11,810 bases of DNA from Phytohabitans sp036906915 (GCF_036906915.1 NZ_JBAKHX010000138.1:1-11810); one strand, 5' to 3'; positions 1-6,954 are shown, counted from the first letter of the stretch. Notes: a model not told the origin generated them from the letters alone. Numbers and translations are program-made.

Positions 1-570
1 CAATTGACCCGCACGAGGCACACCACGACCAACGACCGAATTGCCCCTAAGTTACCGGTATTGGGGCTAGCGCCGGTGCTGCTCACCGGCGACAACACCG
101 CCGCGGCCCGCGCGGTCGCCGCCCAGGTCGGCATCGACGAGGTGATCGCCGAGGTGCTGCCGGCGGACAAGGTCGACGTCGTCAAGCGGCTGCAGGCCGA
201 CGGCAAGGTCGTCGCGATGGTCGGCGATGGTGTCAACGACGCCGCCGCGCTCGCCCAGGCCGATCTGGGATTGGCCATGGGCACAGGTACGGACGTCGCG
301 ATCGAGGCATCTGATCTGACACTGGTCCGTGGCGACCTGCGGGTGGCCGCCGACGCGATCCGGCTATCCCGAAAGACGCTCGGCACCATCAAGGGCAACC
401 TGTTCTGGGCGTTCGCCTACAACATCGCTGCCCTACCGCTGGCCGCCGCTGGCCTGCTGAACCCGATTATCGCCGGTGCCGCGATGGCGTTCAGTTCGGT
501 GTTCGTGGTGTCCAACAGCCTGCGCCTACGTACCTTCCGGCCACTGGCCACCGATCCCGCCGCTCGCTGA
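1..570 (+). CDS. Copper P1B-1 ATPase, C-terminal fragment (5' part missing or replaced)
   Basis: This is the last third of a heavy-metal P-type ATPase that exports Cu(I) across the inner membrane. Visible are the P-domain LLTGDN, the ADK hinge, the GDGVNDAAALAQA catalytic loop, transmembrane helix 7 with the YN pair (NLFWAFAYNIAALP) and helix 8 with MAFSS. The YN and MxxSS residues are the Cu(I) ligand signature of the P1B-1 (CopA) group. The metal-binding domain, first six helices, A-domain, DKTGT phosphorylation site and N-domain are absent. ATPase similarity starts at the codons for LGLAPVLLTGDN (about base 61). The preceding ~20 codons read MTRTRHTTTNDRIAPKLPV-like and resemble no ATPase region. 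The frame stays open to the window edge, so either the gene is a truncated relic after a recombination event or an unusual fusion continues upstream. As seen it could not pump. A strong hairpin follows the stop. Confidence 0.85.
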   Translation, partial: QLTRTRHTTTNDRIAPKLPVLGLAPVLLTGDNTAAARAVAAQVGIDEVIAEVLPADKVDVVKRLQADGKVVAMVGDGVNDAAALAQADLGLAMGTGTDVAIEASDLTLVRGDLRVAADAIRLSRKTLGTIKGNLFWAFAYNIAALPLAAAGLLNPIIAGAAMAFSSVFVVSNSLRLRTFRPLATDPAAR

Positions 571-587
571 CGCGGCACCAGGCAGCT

Positions 588-613
588 CCAGCGCAGGCCC
601 ACGCCTGCGCTGG
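588..613 (+). terminator. Hairpin terminator after the ATPase fragment
   Basis: A perfect 10-bp inverted repeat, CCAGCGCAGG (588-597) and CCTGCGCTGG (604-613), has a 6-nt loop and begins 18 nt after the ATPase stop. There is no T-run, as is common for terminators in high-GC actinobacteria. It could also stop leftward transcripts from the Asp-box gene, which ends at 769. From 614 to 768 I see no recognisable gene or element. Confidence 0.6.
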
Positions 614-768
614 TCGCCGTCCACCGACGCGGCACCGCGGACCACAGCCGGAAAGTGTGAACGGTACGGTGCTGCGGTAGATCCAGACCCGGTACCTGAA
701 GATCGTCGGCCACTGTCGTGGATCGGCTACGACGCATCGCTAGGTGAGACGGGCACTGCCCCGGCTTG

Positions 769-1692
769 TCAGGGGATCCGCTGGACCCAGCTCGTGCCCG
801 CATCCGTGCTGTGGAAGATGCCTCGCTCCTGCACGGCCACGTACAGCTCGTCGCCGTGGGCGGCCAACGCCGTCGCCGCGCCGGGAACGTGTCCGGCCGG
901 CGACCACGTCGCACCGCCATCACCGGAGCGCAGCACCTCGCCGATCACGCTCACGCCCCATAGCCGGTCCTCGCGCTCCCAATCCAGCAGCGCCAGCGTG
1001 GGGCCGGCCAGCGGTGCCCACGTTTGCCCACCGTCGGAGGACCGCACGAGGCCGTCCTGCGTCGTGGCCAGCAGGATCTGGTCGCTGGACGGACTGACCA
1101 CGAAGTCCCGCACAGCGATGGTGGATCGAGTCTGCCAGTTCGTACGATCCCGGCTGACCAGCAACTGGCCGCTGACCGAGTTGTACCCGTACACCTGGCC
1201 GTGGCGGAACCGCAGCGCGTGGAAGTCCGCGCCACCGGCCAGCGACAGCGACCGCCACGCGAGGCCGCCGTCGGTCGACTCGATCAGGCCAAGGTGCTCC
1301 GGCCCACCTTGATCGGGGGCGGGATGGCCAGAGGCGATGAAGTGGTTGGCCCCGACGATCGTGAAGCCCATTGTGTCCTGCTGCCCGTCGCCGACCCGCG
1401 CTGCGGCGCCATCGTCCGGAATCCGGAACACCCCATGGTGGGTCGCCGCATAGAGTGCCCCGTCGGCCGGATTCACTCCCAATCCGTGGACGTGCTCGAT
1501 CCGCGCCGACGCCGTCTCAACCGCATCGCCGCCACGGTCCGCGGGGCGGCCAACCGCCCACACGACCATGGACACCGCGAGGGCCACCACGACGAGTCCA
1601 GCGATGAGCAGCCACCGCCGCTTGACGGCACCTCGGGGGTGGCTGTTTCGCTGCCCGGTGCGGGAACGCTTCGCCGGTGTGGTTTTCGGCAA
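769..1692 (-). CDS. Membrane-anchored Asp-box (F510_1955-family-like) beta-propeller protein
   Basis: The product is about 307 residues. A short basic cytoplasmic tail is followed by one membrane helix (about residues 26-47, WLLIAGLVVVALAVSMVVW) and an extracytoplasmic domain. That domain has repeated Asp-boxes (S-x-D-x-G-x-x-W): STDGGLAW, SSDGGQTW, SGDGGATW and STDAGTSW, plus a degenerate SRDRTNW. Such repeats build sialidase/BNR-type beta-propellers, and the opening IEHVHGLGVNPADGALYAATHHG fits proteins named F510_1955-family glycosylhydrolase. No catalytic residues can be assigned, so enzymatic activity is unproven. I chose the TTG at 1692 because GGAGG lies 5 nt upstream. An in-frame GTG at 1704 would add four residues but has only a weak ribosome site. 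The gene follows the DUF2752 gene on the same strand with a gap of about 20 nt, so they form one transcript under the 17-bp element at 2249-2265. The function is unknown; the context suggests copper response. Confidence 0.85.
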   Translation of the reverse strand: MPKTTPAKRSRTGQRNSHPRGAVKRRWLLIAGLVVVALAVSMVVWAVGRPADRGGDAVETASARIEHVHGLGVNPADGALYAATHHGVFRIPDDGAAARVGDGQQDTMGFTIVGANHFIASGHPAPDQGGPEHLGLIESTDGGLAWRSLSLAGGADFHALRFRHGQVYGYNSVSGQLLVSRDRTNWQTRSTIAVRDFVVSPSSDQILLATTQDGLVRSSDGGQTWAPLAGPTLALLDWEREDRLWGVSVIGEVLRSGDGGATWSPAGHVPGAATALAAHGDELYVAVQERGIFHSTDAGTSWVQRIP

Positions 1693-1711
1693 GGAATCCT
1701 CCACGCTGGGC

Positions 1712-2212
1712 TCAGGTCAGGTTGTCGACGTAGAACCAGTCGAACGGTGCCCAGGGCAGGTTGCGTAGCACGGTGGAGTAGAGCAGGAAGACGGCGCCGT
1801 AGATGATCCATGCGCGGCGGCTGGGCCGCCACAGCGGCAGCCGTCGCCCAAGGATCCGGTCGGCGGTCCACGCGGTCAGCGCATAGCCGCCGTACAAGAG
1901 GCCGACAAGCGCGACCAGGTGGTGCCGGGCGGCCTGCACCAGGTCGCCGTGTAGCAGGTAGAAGAACATCCGCGTCCCACCGCAACTCGGCCCGTCGATG
2001 CCCGTCAACGCGTGCCACATGCATGCACCGGTCGGATCCGCGATCCGGTCGGTCGGGTCGAACGCCAATACCCATGCCGCCGCGGCGCCCAGGGTGGCCC
2101 AGACCGCTAGCGGATGAAACCGACCCAGCCCAGCGCCCCGGCGGCCTCCCGGAGTCGGAGCGTCAGCGAGGGTGGCCTCCTGTTGGTGAGGGATGCCGGT
2201 GGGACGGGTCAT
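1712..2212 (-). CDS. DUF2752 domain membrane protein
   Basis: This 166-residue protein carries the DUF2752 signature: a Cys in CMWHALTGIDGPSCGGTR, then the LLHGD motif and a run of small residues and histidines (LVQAARHHLVAL). Three or four hydrophobic segments are visible at about residues 34-51, 97-115 and 133-150, so it is an integral membrane protein. The family has no assigned function; its conserved Cys/GGTR and HGD positions suggest a structural or ligand site. The ATG at 2212 has GGAGG 7 nt upstream, which makes the start secure. It is the first gene of a leftward unit with the Asp-box gene. A copy of the 17-bp ACTAW-N5-WTAGGAG element lies 36 nt upstream of the start, oriented toward this gene, which links it to the copper-associated DUF6153-DUF305 modules. 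Confidence 0.85.
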   Translation of the reverse strand: MTRPTGIPHQQEATLADAPTPGGRRGAGLGRFHPLAVWATLGAAAAWVLAFDPTDRIADPTGACMWHALTGIDGPSCGGTRMFFYLLHGDLVQAARHHLVALVGLLYGGYALTAWTADRILGRRLPLWRPSRRAWIIYGAVFLLYSTVLRNLPWAPFDWFYVDNLT

Positions 2213-2248
2213 CGCGCTACCTCCATCGGGCGTGGCCCCGCAAACGTA

Positions 2249-2265
2249 CTCCTAAGCAGGATAGT
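2249..2265 (-). promoter_or_regulatory. 17-bp regulatory element, copy A (upstream of DUF2752)
   Basis: Read on the minus strand, the site is ACTATCCTGCTTAGGAG, with dyad core CTAT-N5-TTAG (2252-2264). It matches the three other copies in the window at all ten invariant positions (ACTA and TAGGAG). It points toward the DUF2752 gene, 36 nt before its start. It probably overlaps the promoter; TATCCT within it would serve as a -10. The binding protein is inferred to be the BlaI homologue at 3332-3703. Confidence 0.6.
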
Positions 2266-2307
2266 ATGTCGTGCGCTCAAGTAGCCGCAGACCAGCTGAG
2301 GACCTTC

Positions 2308-3276
2308 GTGACCATGCCCGACGAACAGCCATCGTCCGTTGACCAGGCGCAGGCGGTCACGTCACCCGACGCCTCTACGCCGCCGGAGCCGCCGGCTGTG
2401 AAGGCCACTACCGAGCCCGGCGGGTTGACGGCGCTCGGTCGGCGGCCTGCGTCACCTGCTAGCTCGCCGGCGAGCCCTCCTCGTGGGTGGGGTGGCCGCG
2501 GCCCTGCTGGCGGTAGTGGGCGGCACGGCGGCATACGCGTACGCCGGCGAGGTACCACGAGGCACGACGGTTCTGGGCATCGACATCGGCGGGCGCAGCA
2601 GGACCGATGCGGCCGAGGCTCTGCGGGCCGGCTTGGCCGCACAGGCTGACCGGCTGGCGGCAGCGATACCCGTGCGGCTGGGCGACAACCAGCAGATCAG
2701 CGAGGTTAAGCCGGCTGAGATCGGGCTGAGCGTCGATGTGGAGGCCACGGTGGTAGCGGCCGCCGACGGGCCATCCAGCCCGTTCAGGCTGCTCTTTGGC
2801 TCTCACACGGTTGAGCCGGTGGTCACCGTGGACGCCGCCAGGGTGCTGGAGGTGCTGAGCAAGGGCTTAGGGCCAGATGCGCAGGAAATGAAGATGCCTG
2901 CCATCACGTTCAATGGCACCACGCCGAAGGCGACGTACCCGAAGCCGGGCAGAGGGCTGGACGTGGACAAGGCGGCCCAGGAATTGCGTGCTGGCTGGCT
3001 CGGTACCTATCCGCTGGCAGTACCGCTGGCCGAGGTTCGGCCGGCGACGTCTTCGACAGCGTGACCACGAAGTGGAGTGCGCGTCGCGGCATCACCAAAC
3101 CGAAGACGATCCGTCTGGAGGCGGGCCCGAAATGCATCGCCACCGACGGCATCGACGGTTTCACGCAGGATGCCTGGCGGATCTTCCGCAAGGGCGGCAA
3201 GGAGATCAAGCGGGAGAAGTTCAGCTGGACCTACCAGGCTGAACCGCGCTACATCTGTGGGAACGGCGGCCCCTGA
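2308..3276 (+). pseudogene. VanW-family protein (PG-binding N-terminus), frameshifted with internal deletion
   Basis: Three pieces of one gene lie in order but not in one frame. First, 2308 to about 2420 encodes a Pro/Glu-rich cytoplasmic tail (MPDEQPSSVDQAQ onward); its GTG start has GAGGA 5 nt upstream. Second, in the next frame, from about 2430 to 3050, come LARRRALLVGG, a membrane helix and the domain beginning AGEVPRGTTVLGIDIGG, typical of the putative peptidoglycan-binding repeat at the N-terminus of VanW proteins. This frame stops at 3064 just after VPLAEVRPAT, where intact family members continue into a second repeat and the VanW domain. Third, back in the original frame, 3046-3276 encodes DVFDSVTTKWSARRGITKPK to REKFSWTYQAEPRYICG, which resembles the extreme C-terminus of VanW proteins. 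The VanW core is missing, so an internal deletion near 3040-3055 plus a frame change near 2415-2460 inactivated the gene. Pieces two and three are recalled family patterns, not searched. Confidence 0.72.
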
Positions 3277-3331
3277 GGCTCGGCCACTACGATCGATGCC
3301 GGGGACAAGCGGGTGGTTCAAGGAGGGCGCG

Positions 3332-3703
3332 GTGCGCGGGTTCGGTGAGCTCGAGTCGGCCGTCATGGAATGGCTGTGGGACAAGGGCGAGCCGGCCACC
3401 GTGCGGCAGGTCCACACCGTGCTGTGTGAGCGTCGCGAGCTGGCGTACACCACGGTGCTGACCGTGATGGACAACCTGTACAAGAAGGGGTGGCTGCGCC
3501 GTGAGCCGGCCGGACGCGCGCACCGCTACGAGCCGGTCGCCAACCGCGAGCAGTACGGCGCCCAGTTGATGCGTGAAGCCCTCGATGCCAGCGGCGATCG
3601 GGAGCAGGCATTGTTGAACTTCGTGGGTCGTATGTCCCTGGAGGAGGCGGTCGCGCTGCGACAGGCGCTGTCCACCTACGAGCGGAAGATCAGCGGCAAA
3701 TGA
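3332..3703 (+). CDS. BlaI/MecI/CopY-family winged-helix repressor
   Basis: This 123-residue protein has the normal length for BlaI/MecI/CopY repressors. The winged helix spans about residues 5-68, with ELESAVMEWLW as helix 1, the recognition region LAYTTVLTVMDNLYKKGWL and the wing REPAGRAHRYEP. The C-terminal dimerisation helices include LLNFVGRMSLEEA. Its Asn96-Phe97 pair lies at the place corresponding to the BlaR1-induced cleavage site N101-F102 of S. aureus BlaI, so removal by proteolysis is plausible. I chose the GTG start at 3332 because AAGGAGG lies 5 nt upstream; an in-frame ATG at 3298 has no ribosome site. Its stop overlaps the start of the M56 peptidase gene (ATGA), a coupling typical of BlaI-BlaR pairs. 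It is the best candidate for binding the four CTAW-N5-WTAG dyads in this window, and a degenerate version lies in its own leader (3287-3299). No CopY-type Cys cluster is present. Confidence 0.9.
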   Translation: MRGFGELESAVMEWLWDKGEPATVRQVHTVLCERRELAYTTVLTVMDNLYKKGWLRREPAGRAHRYEPVANREQYGAQLMREALDASGDREQALLNFVGRMSLEEAVALRQALSTYERKISGK

Positions 3704-4632
3704 CCGTACTGCTGCTACTCGGCTCGGCGGTTGCCCTCGCGGTGGCCGCCCCAGCGTGGCTGCTGCGCGCCGGGTGGACCAACCGAGCTCCCCGGCTCGG
3801 GGTCCTGGCCTGGCACACGGCGGCCGCGACGCTCGTGGTGTGCGTAATCGCGGCCGCACAAATCATGATCATGCCGTGGCATCAGGCGGACGACGCGATC
3901 TGCATGGTGTGGCGGCTGTGCCTGGACGCTCTCGTCGGCGCCCACGGCCGGGCCGCGCAGGTGATGGCCTGGACCGGCGCGGCGGTGCTGCTGGCGGTGA
4001 CCATACGGATCGCCGTAGCCGGCGTCCAGCTTGCCCGTGCCGCGGCCCGCCGGCGTCGCCACACCGCCTTGGTGCGGCTGATCGGACACCACCGGGCGGA
4101 CATCGGCGCCACCGTCGTTGACCACCCGGATTCGGCGGTCTATCTGATCCCTGGACGGTCTCGGGAGGTCGTTGTGACGACCGGCGCCATCTCGCGGCTC
4201 GACCGCGAGGAACTGGCGGCTGTGCTGGCACACGAGCGAGCCCACGCCCGCGGTCGACACCACCTGTCGCTGATGGTGGCGGTGCTGCTGTGTCGGGCGT
4301 TCCCAGCGGCCGTCTTCCGCCACGCCGAGCGGCAGATTCACCGGCTGGTCGAGCTGTGCGCCGACGAGCAAGCGTGCCGGCACCACTCCCGCCTGGTGCT
4401 GGCGCGGGCACTGGTCGCGCTCGCCACCCCAGCGTCCCCGCCCGGCATGCTCGCGGCGGCCGGCGGCGACGCGCTTGAGCGGGTGCACCGGCTGATGCGC
4501 CCTCCCGCGCCGCTGCCGCGCCGCGTCACGGCAATCGCGACGGCGATGTTGCTGACATTGCCGCTGCTGCCGCTGGCACTCGTCGTAGCCATTCCTGCGG
4601 TTCCGGCTTTGCGCGCCGGCCTGCCGCTCTAG
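3700..4632 (+). CDS. M56-family membrane metallopeptidase (BlaR1/MecR1-like, no penicillin-binding domain)
   Basis: This 310-residue protein is predicted to have four membrane helices at about residues 2-23, 34-58, 86-110 and 278-302. A cytoplasmic gluzincin domain between helices 3 and 4 carries the zinc motif H178-E-R-A-H182, with Glu219 in the ELCADE segment as a probable third ligand. This is the M56 architecture of BlaR1/MecR1, which triggers loss of the BlaI repressor. It ends after helix 4, so the external penicillin-binding sensor domain is missing and beta-lactams are unlikely to be the signal. The loop between helices 2 and 3, expected outside the membrane, contains Met56, Met58, His61, Cys68, Met69, Cys74 and His82. 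That is an unusual set of soft-metal ligands and a possible copper sensor; this role is inference. The gene is translationally coupled to the BlaI gene by a 4-nt overlap. No terminator is evident in the 205 bp before the next, convergent gene. Confidence 0.88.
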   Translation: MTVLLLLGSAVALAVAAPAWLLRAGWTNRAPRLGVLAWHTAAATLVVCVIAAAQIMIMPWHQADDAICMVWRLCLDALVGAHGRAAQVMAWTGAAVLLAVTIRIAVAGVQLARAAARRRRHTALVRLIGHHRADIGATVVDHPDSAVYLIPGRSREVVVTTGAISRLDREELAAVLAHERAHARGRHHLSLMVAVLLCRAFPAAVFRHAERQIHRLVELCADEQACRHHSRLVLARALVALATPASPPGMLAAAGGDALERVHRLMRPPAPLPRRVTAIATAMLLTLPLLPLALVVAIPAVPALRAGLPL

Positions 4633-4837
4633 ACCGATCAGTCACACTAGCGCTCGCTGCCCTTTGCCTCGGCGGTGTCCGCCAAGCACACGAAGCAGCG
4701 CCATGCCCCAGCCGCCCATGCCGGTGCCCCACATCAGGGCCTACTCCTTTACGAATACCACTCGTACACCCCTACGGTCGTTCGCGCGTGGCCGGGCAGG
4801 TATGGCACAACGTCCCGGGTGCCAGGGGCGAAGGTCG

Positions 4838-6037
4838 TTACCCGTGGGGGTGTGTCGGCTCGCCCGCTATGGGCTCGGGTGGTGTCCACGCGAATGCTCC
4901 GCTCGCGAAGCGAGCCAATAGCGGTGTGGGCAGGGCACGGGCGATGGTGTCGCGGAGCAGTGTCGCGGCGGGGTTGCCGGTTTGCAGTATCCGGCCGAGC
5001 GTGCCGGAGGTCCGTGCCAGCTGTTGGGTGCGGGGGCGGCGGGCCACGTCGTACGTGGCCAACGCCTCGTCTATCCCGGTGCGATGGAGAGCGTCGGCCA
5101 GTACGACGGCGTCTTCGATGGCCAGGCAGGCGCCTTGGCCGATGTCGGGCGTGACGGCGTGTGCCGCGTCGCCGACGAGGACGACCCGGTCGCGGACGAA
5201 GGCAGGCAGCGACGCCTTGAGGTAGTACACGTCGTGCCGGAGGAGGCTTTCGGGTGGTGTGGCGGCAAGCAGTTGGGGGATCGGGGCGTGCCAATCGCGG
5301 AAGCGTGCCGCTACGTCGTTGAGGCTGTGCCGGGGTGTGGCGCCTTCGGGCATGTTCTCGCAGGCGAACCAGTACACCTGACCGTCATTGATCACGGCGA
5401 TGCCGAATCGCGCGGCCCGTCCCCACGTCTCGGTCAGGATCGGGTCGATACCGAGGTGGGCGGCTTGGTGGGCGGGGACGATGCCTCGCCAGACCGTGTA
5501 GCCGGCATAGGTCGGACCGGGGTACGCCGGGAACACGGAGCCGCGCAGCTGGCTGTGGACGCCGTCGGCGGCCACCACCAGATCGGCGGAAACGGTCAGG
5601 GGGCCCGTGGTGGTCTCGAAGCTGACCGATGGCCGGCCCGTGTCGATCGTCGCGCCGGTAACGCGGTGGCCGGTGTACTGGGCGACGTTCTCGAGTGAGT
5701 CCAGCAGGATCTGGTGCAGTTCGGCGCGGTGCAGGGCGATGAACGGGTCGTCGAAGCGGGCCTCGATGTCGGTCGCCGGAAGGTGGGCAACGCGCCGCCC
5801 GGACGCGAGCCTGATCTGCATGCCCTCCTGGCGGACGCCTTGGGCGCGTAGGTGCGTGGCCAGGCCCAGCCATTCCAGGGCTTTGACCGCGTTGGGCGCG
5901 ATACCGATGCCTGCCCCTACCGGGCCGAACGCCGGTGCCTGGTCGTAGACGGCGACGTCCCATCCGGTCCGTTCCAGGGCTCGGGCGGTGCTCAGACCAC
6001 CTATGCCCGCGCCGACCACGATCGCCGTGCGTCCCAT
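4838..6037 (-). CDS. FAD-dependent aromatic monooxygenase (class A flavoprotein hydroxylase)
   Basis: This 399-residue protein has the length of salicylate/6-hydroxynicotinate hydroxylase-type flavoproteins. It shows the Rossmann dinucleotide motif G9-A-G-I-G-G14 with an acidic residue (Asp32) ending strand 2, the DG fingerprint VVAADGVHSQLR near residues 155-166, and the GD motif VLVGDAAHAVTPDIGQG near 285-305. FAD and NAD(P)H binding and O2-dependent hydroxylation or epoxidation of a small aromatic or isoprenoid substrate are expected; the substrate cannot be read from the sequence. The ATG at 6037 has GGGG 7 nt upstream. The C-terminus after the GD motif is ordinary, and there is no membrane segment, so it is cytoplasmic. 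It is divergent from the TetR gene at 6140 and shares a 102-bp control region with a perfect CAAACGTTTG palindrome, so local TetR repression is likely. I see no link to copper; it looks like an independent cassette within the copper island. Confidence 0.9.
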   Translation of the reverse strand: MGRTAIVVGAGIGGLSTARALERTGWDVAVYDQAPAFGPVGAGIGIAPNAVKALEWLGLATHLRAQGVRQEGMQIRLASGRRVAHLPATDIEARFDDPFIALHRAELHQILLDSLENVAQYTGHRVTGATIDTGRPSVSFETTTGPLTVSADLVVAADGVHSQLRGSVFPAYPGPTYAGYTVWRGIVPAHQAAHLGIDPILTETWGRAARFGIAVINDGQVYWFACENMPEGATPRHSLNDVAARFRDWHAPIPQLLAATPPESLLRHDVYYLKASLPAFVRDRVVLVGDAAHAVTPDIGQGACLAIEDAVVLADALHRTGIDEALATYDVARRPRTQQLARTSGTLGRILQTGNPAATLLRDTIARALPTPLLARFASGAFAWTPPEPIAGEPTHPHG

Positions 6038-6059
6038 GAGCAGACCCCATCCTGTAGTT

Positions 6060-6069
6060 CAAACGTTTG
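6060..6069. promoter_or_regulatory. Probable TetR operator between monooxygenase and tetR genes
   Basis: CAAACGTTTG is a perfect 10-bp palindrome in an AT-rich patch (TTCAAACGTTTGTTTAAA) in the middle of the 102-bp divergent intergenic region, where TetR regulators usually bind. It is flanked by a second perfect 7-bp inverted pair, CTGTAGT (6052-6058) and ACTACAG (6084-6090), which may be a second operator. Confidence 0.5.
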
Positions 6070-6139
6070 TTTAAATCGACTGTACTACAGTGATGTAGCT
6101 CTGCAGGACGGGGCTCGGCCTAGCGGGAGGTTCCAATCG

Positions 6140-6814
6140 ATGAACGGAAACGGCGCAAGCAGCGGCAGGTCGGCCGCCGCCACCCGCGAGCGCCTGCTGG
6201 ACACAGCCGAGCGCCTATTCGCCGAACGCGGGTACGAGGGCACGTCGCTGCGGGCGTTGGCCGACGCCGCCGAGGCGAACATCGCCGCCGTGAACTACCA
6301 CTTCCGGTCCAAGGAAGGCCTGCTACAGGCGGTGGTGGCCAGGGCGATGACGCCCGTCAACGCCGAACGCGAGCGGCGGTTGGCAAGCCTGAACACATCC
6401 GGCGGCCACCCGACGATTGAGCAGCTGGTGCGGGCTTTCGTCGAGCCGGGCTTAGATCTCGTTGACCATCACGGGGACCGGGGACCGGCCGTAGCGAGGT
6501 TCATCGGCCGGGTGTTGTTTGATCCCAGCCCGCGGATCCGGCAACTGTTCGCCGATCAGGTCGACCCGGTCGAGGGCCGCTATCTCGACGCGCTGCGCCT
6601 CGCCCTGCCCGCACACGACACCGATACGATCCTGTTCGGTTACACGACCATGCTGGGGATGTTGGCGCTTCAGCAAGCTGCCACCTTCACCCCTGTCCGG
6701 TGGCGGCTCGTCTCCGGACAGACACGCGCTGACGAAGCGGCTGCCCGGGAAGAGGATCGCGAACGTCTCATAGCGTTTCTGACGGCGGGCCTGATCCACG
6801 GTCTAGCACGCTGA
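6140..6814 (+). CDS. TetR/AcrR-family transcriptional regulator
   Basis: This 224-residue protein has a typical TetR N-terminal domain. RERLLDTAERLFAERGYEGT is followed by the helix-turn-helix TSLRALADAAEANIAAVNYH and the conserved YHFRSKEGLL, at about residues 17-63. The rest is a helical ligand and dimerisation domain with no identifiable ligand signature. The ATG at 6140 has GGGAGG 9 nt upstream. The open frame extends further upstream, but into the intergenic control region without TetR-like sequence. It is transcribed divergently from the FAD monooxygenase and is expected to repress that gene and itself through the CAAACGTTTG palindrome at 6060-6069. The inducer is probably the monooxygenase substrate or a related aromatic compound. 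No terminator of note follows. Confidence in the family is high; confidence in the target is moderate and rests on position alone. Confidence 0.9.
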   Translation: MNGNGASSGRSAAATRERLLDTAERLFAERGYEGTSLRALADAAEANIAAVNYHFRSKEGLLQAVVARAMTPVNAERERRLASLNTSGGHPTIEQLVRAFVEPGLDLVDHHGDRGPAVARFIGRVLFDPSPRIRQLFADQVDPVEGRYLDALRLALPAHDTDTILFGYTTMLGMLALQQAATFTPVRWRLVSGQTRADEAAAREEDRERLIAFLTAGLIHGLAR

Positions 6815-6937
6815 CCAATACCGTCGCCGGCTGCCTGCCACGATCCTGGCGAAATCCGGTCAGCTCCGATGGCCGCATGGCCTCCGGGCTTATACCCCCG
6901 CCAGTACCCAACGCGCACGCGCCCTGACGCGCGATGT

Positions 6938-6954
6938 ACTAAGCTGAATAGGAG
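6938..6954 (+). promoter_or_regulatory. 17-bp regulatory element, copy C (upstream of DUF6153 copy 1)
   Basis: The site reads ACTAAGCTGAATAGGAG, with dyad core CTAA-N5-ATAG (6939-6951), oriented toward the DUF6153 gene and 27 nt before its chosen start. ATACCCCCG lies 46 nt upstream of it (6892-6900). The same ATACCCCCG box precedes copy D at about the same distance. Confidence 0.6.

Noticed and set aside
43..67. Imperfect inverted repeat GCCCC...GGGGC around TACCGGTA as an insertion-sequence end
   Set aside because: The arms are not centred on the inner palindrome, and neither a partner end nor a transposase is in the window.
476..1806. Long rightward open frames opposite the Asp-box gene
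   Set aside because: They are high-GC antisense frames; their products are Arg/Pro/Ser-rich with no family pattern, while the opposite strand encodes a clear Asp-box protein.
1810..2307. Rightward open frame running into the VanW remnant
   Set aside because: The part before 2308 lies antisense to the DUF2752 gene and is Arg-rich low-complexity. Only the segment from 2308 on looks like real coding sequence.
3715..4488. 257-codon leftward frame opposite the M56 gene
   Set aside because: The + strand protein has HERAH and four membrane helices and is coupled to BlaI; the leftward product has no recognisable motif.
3332..4632. Beta-lactam resistance switch
   Set aside because: No beta-lactamase or penicillin-binding sensor domain is present; the neighbours are copper genes.
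4633..4837. Possible gene between the M56 and monooxygenase genes
   Set aside because: Short frames with no ribosome site or family pattern; only a weak GGCGG-TGT-CCGCC hairpin near 4672-4684.
4901..4915. GCTCGC-GAA-GCGAGC palindrome
   Set aside because: It lies inside the monooxygenase coding region (residues around FASGAF) and is explained by codon choice; no second copy was noticed.
5385..6062. Leftward frame overlapping the start of the FAD monooxygenase in another frame
   Set aside because: Arg/Pro-rich shadow of the monooxygenase; no FAD motif.
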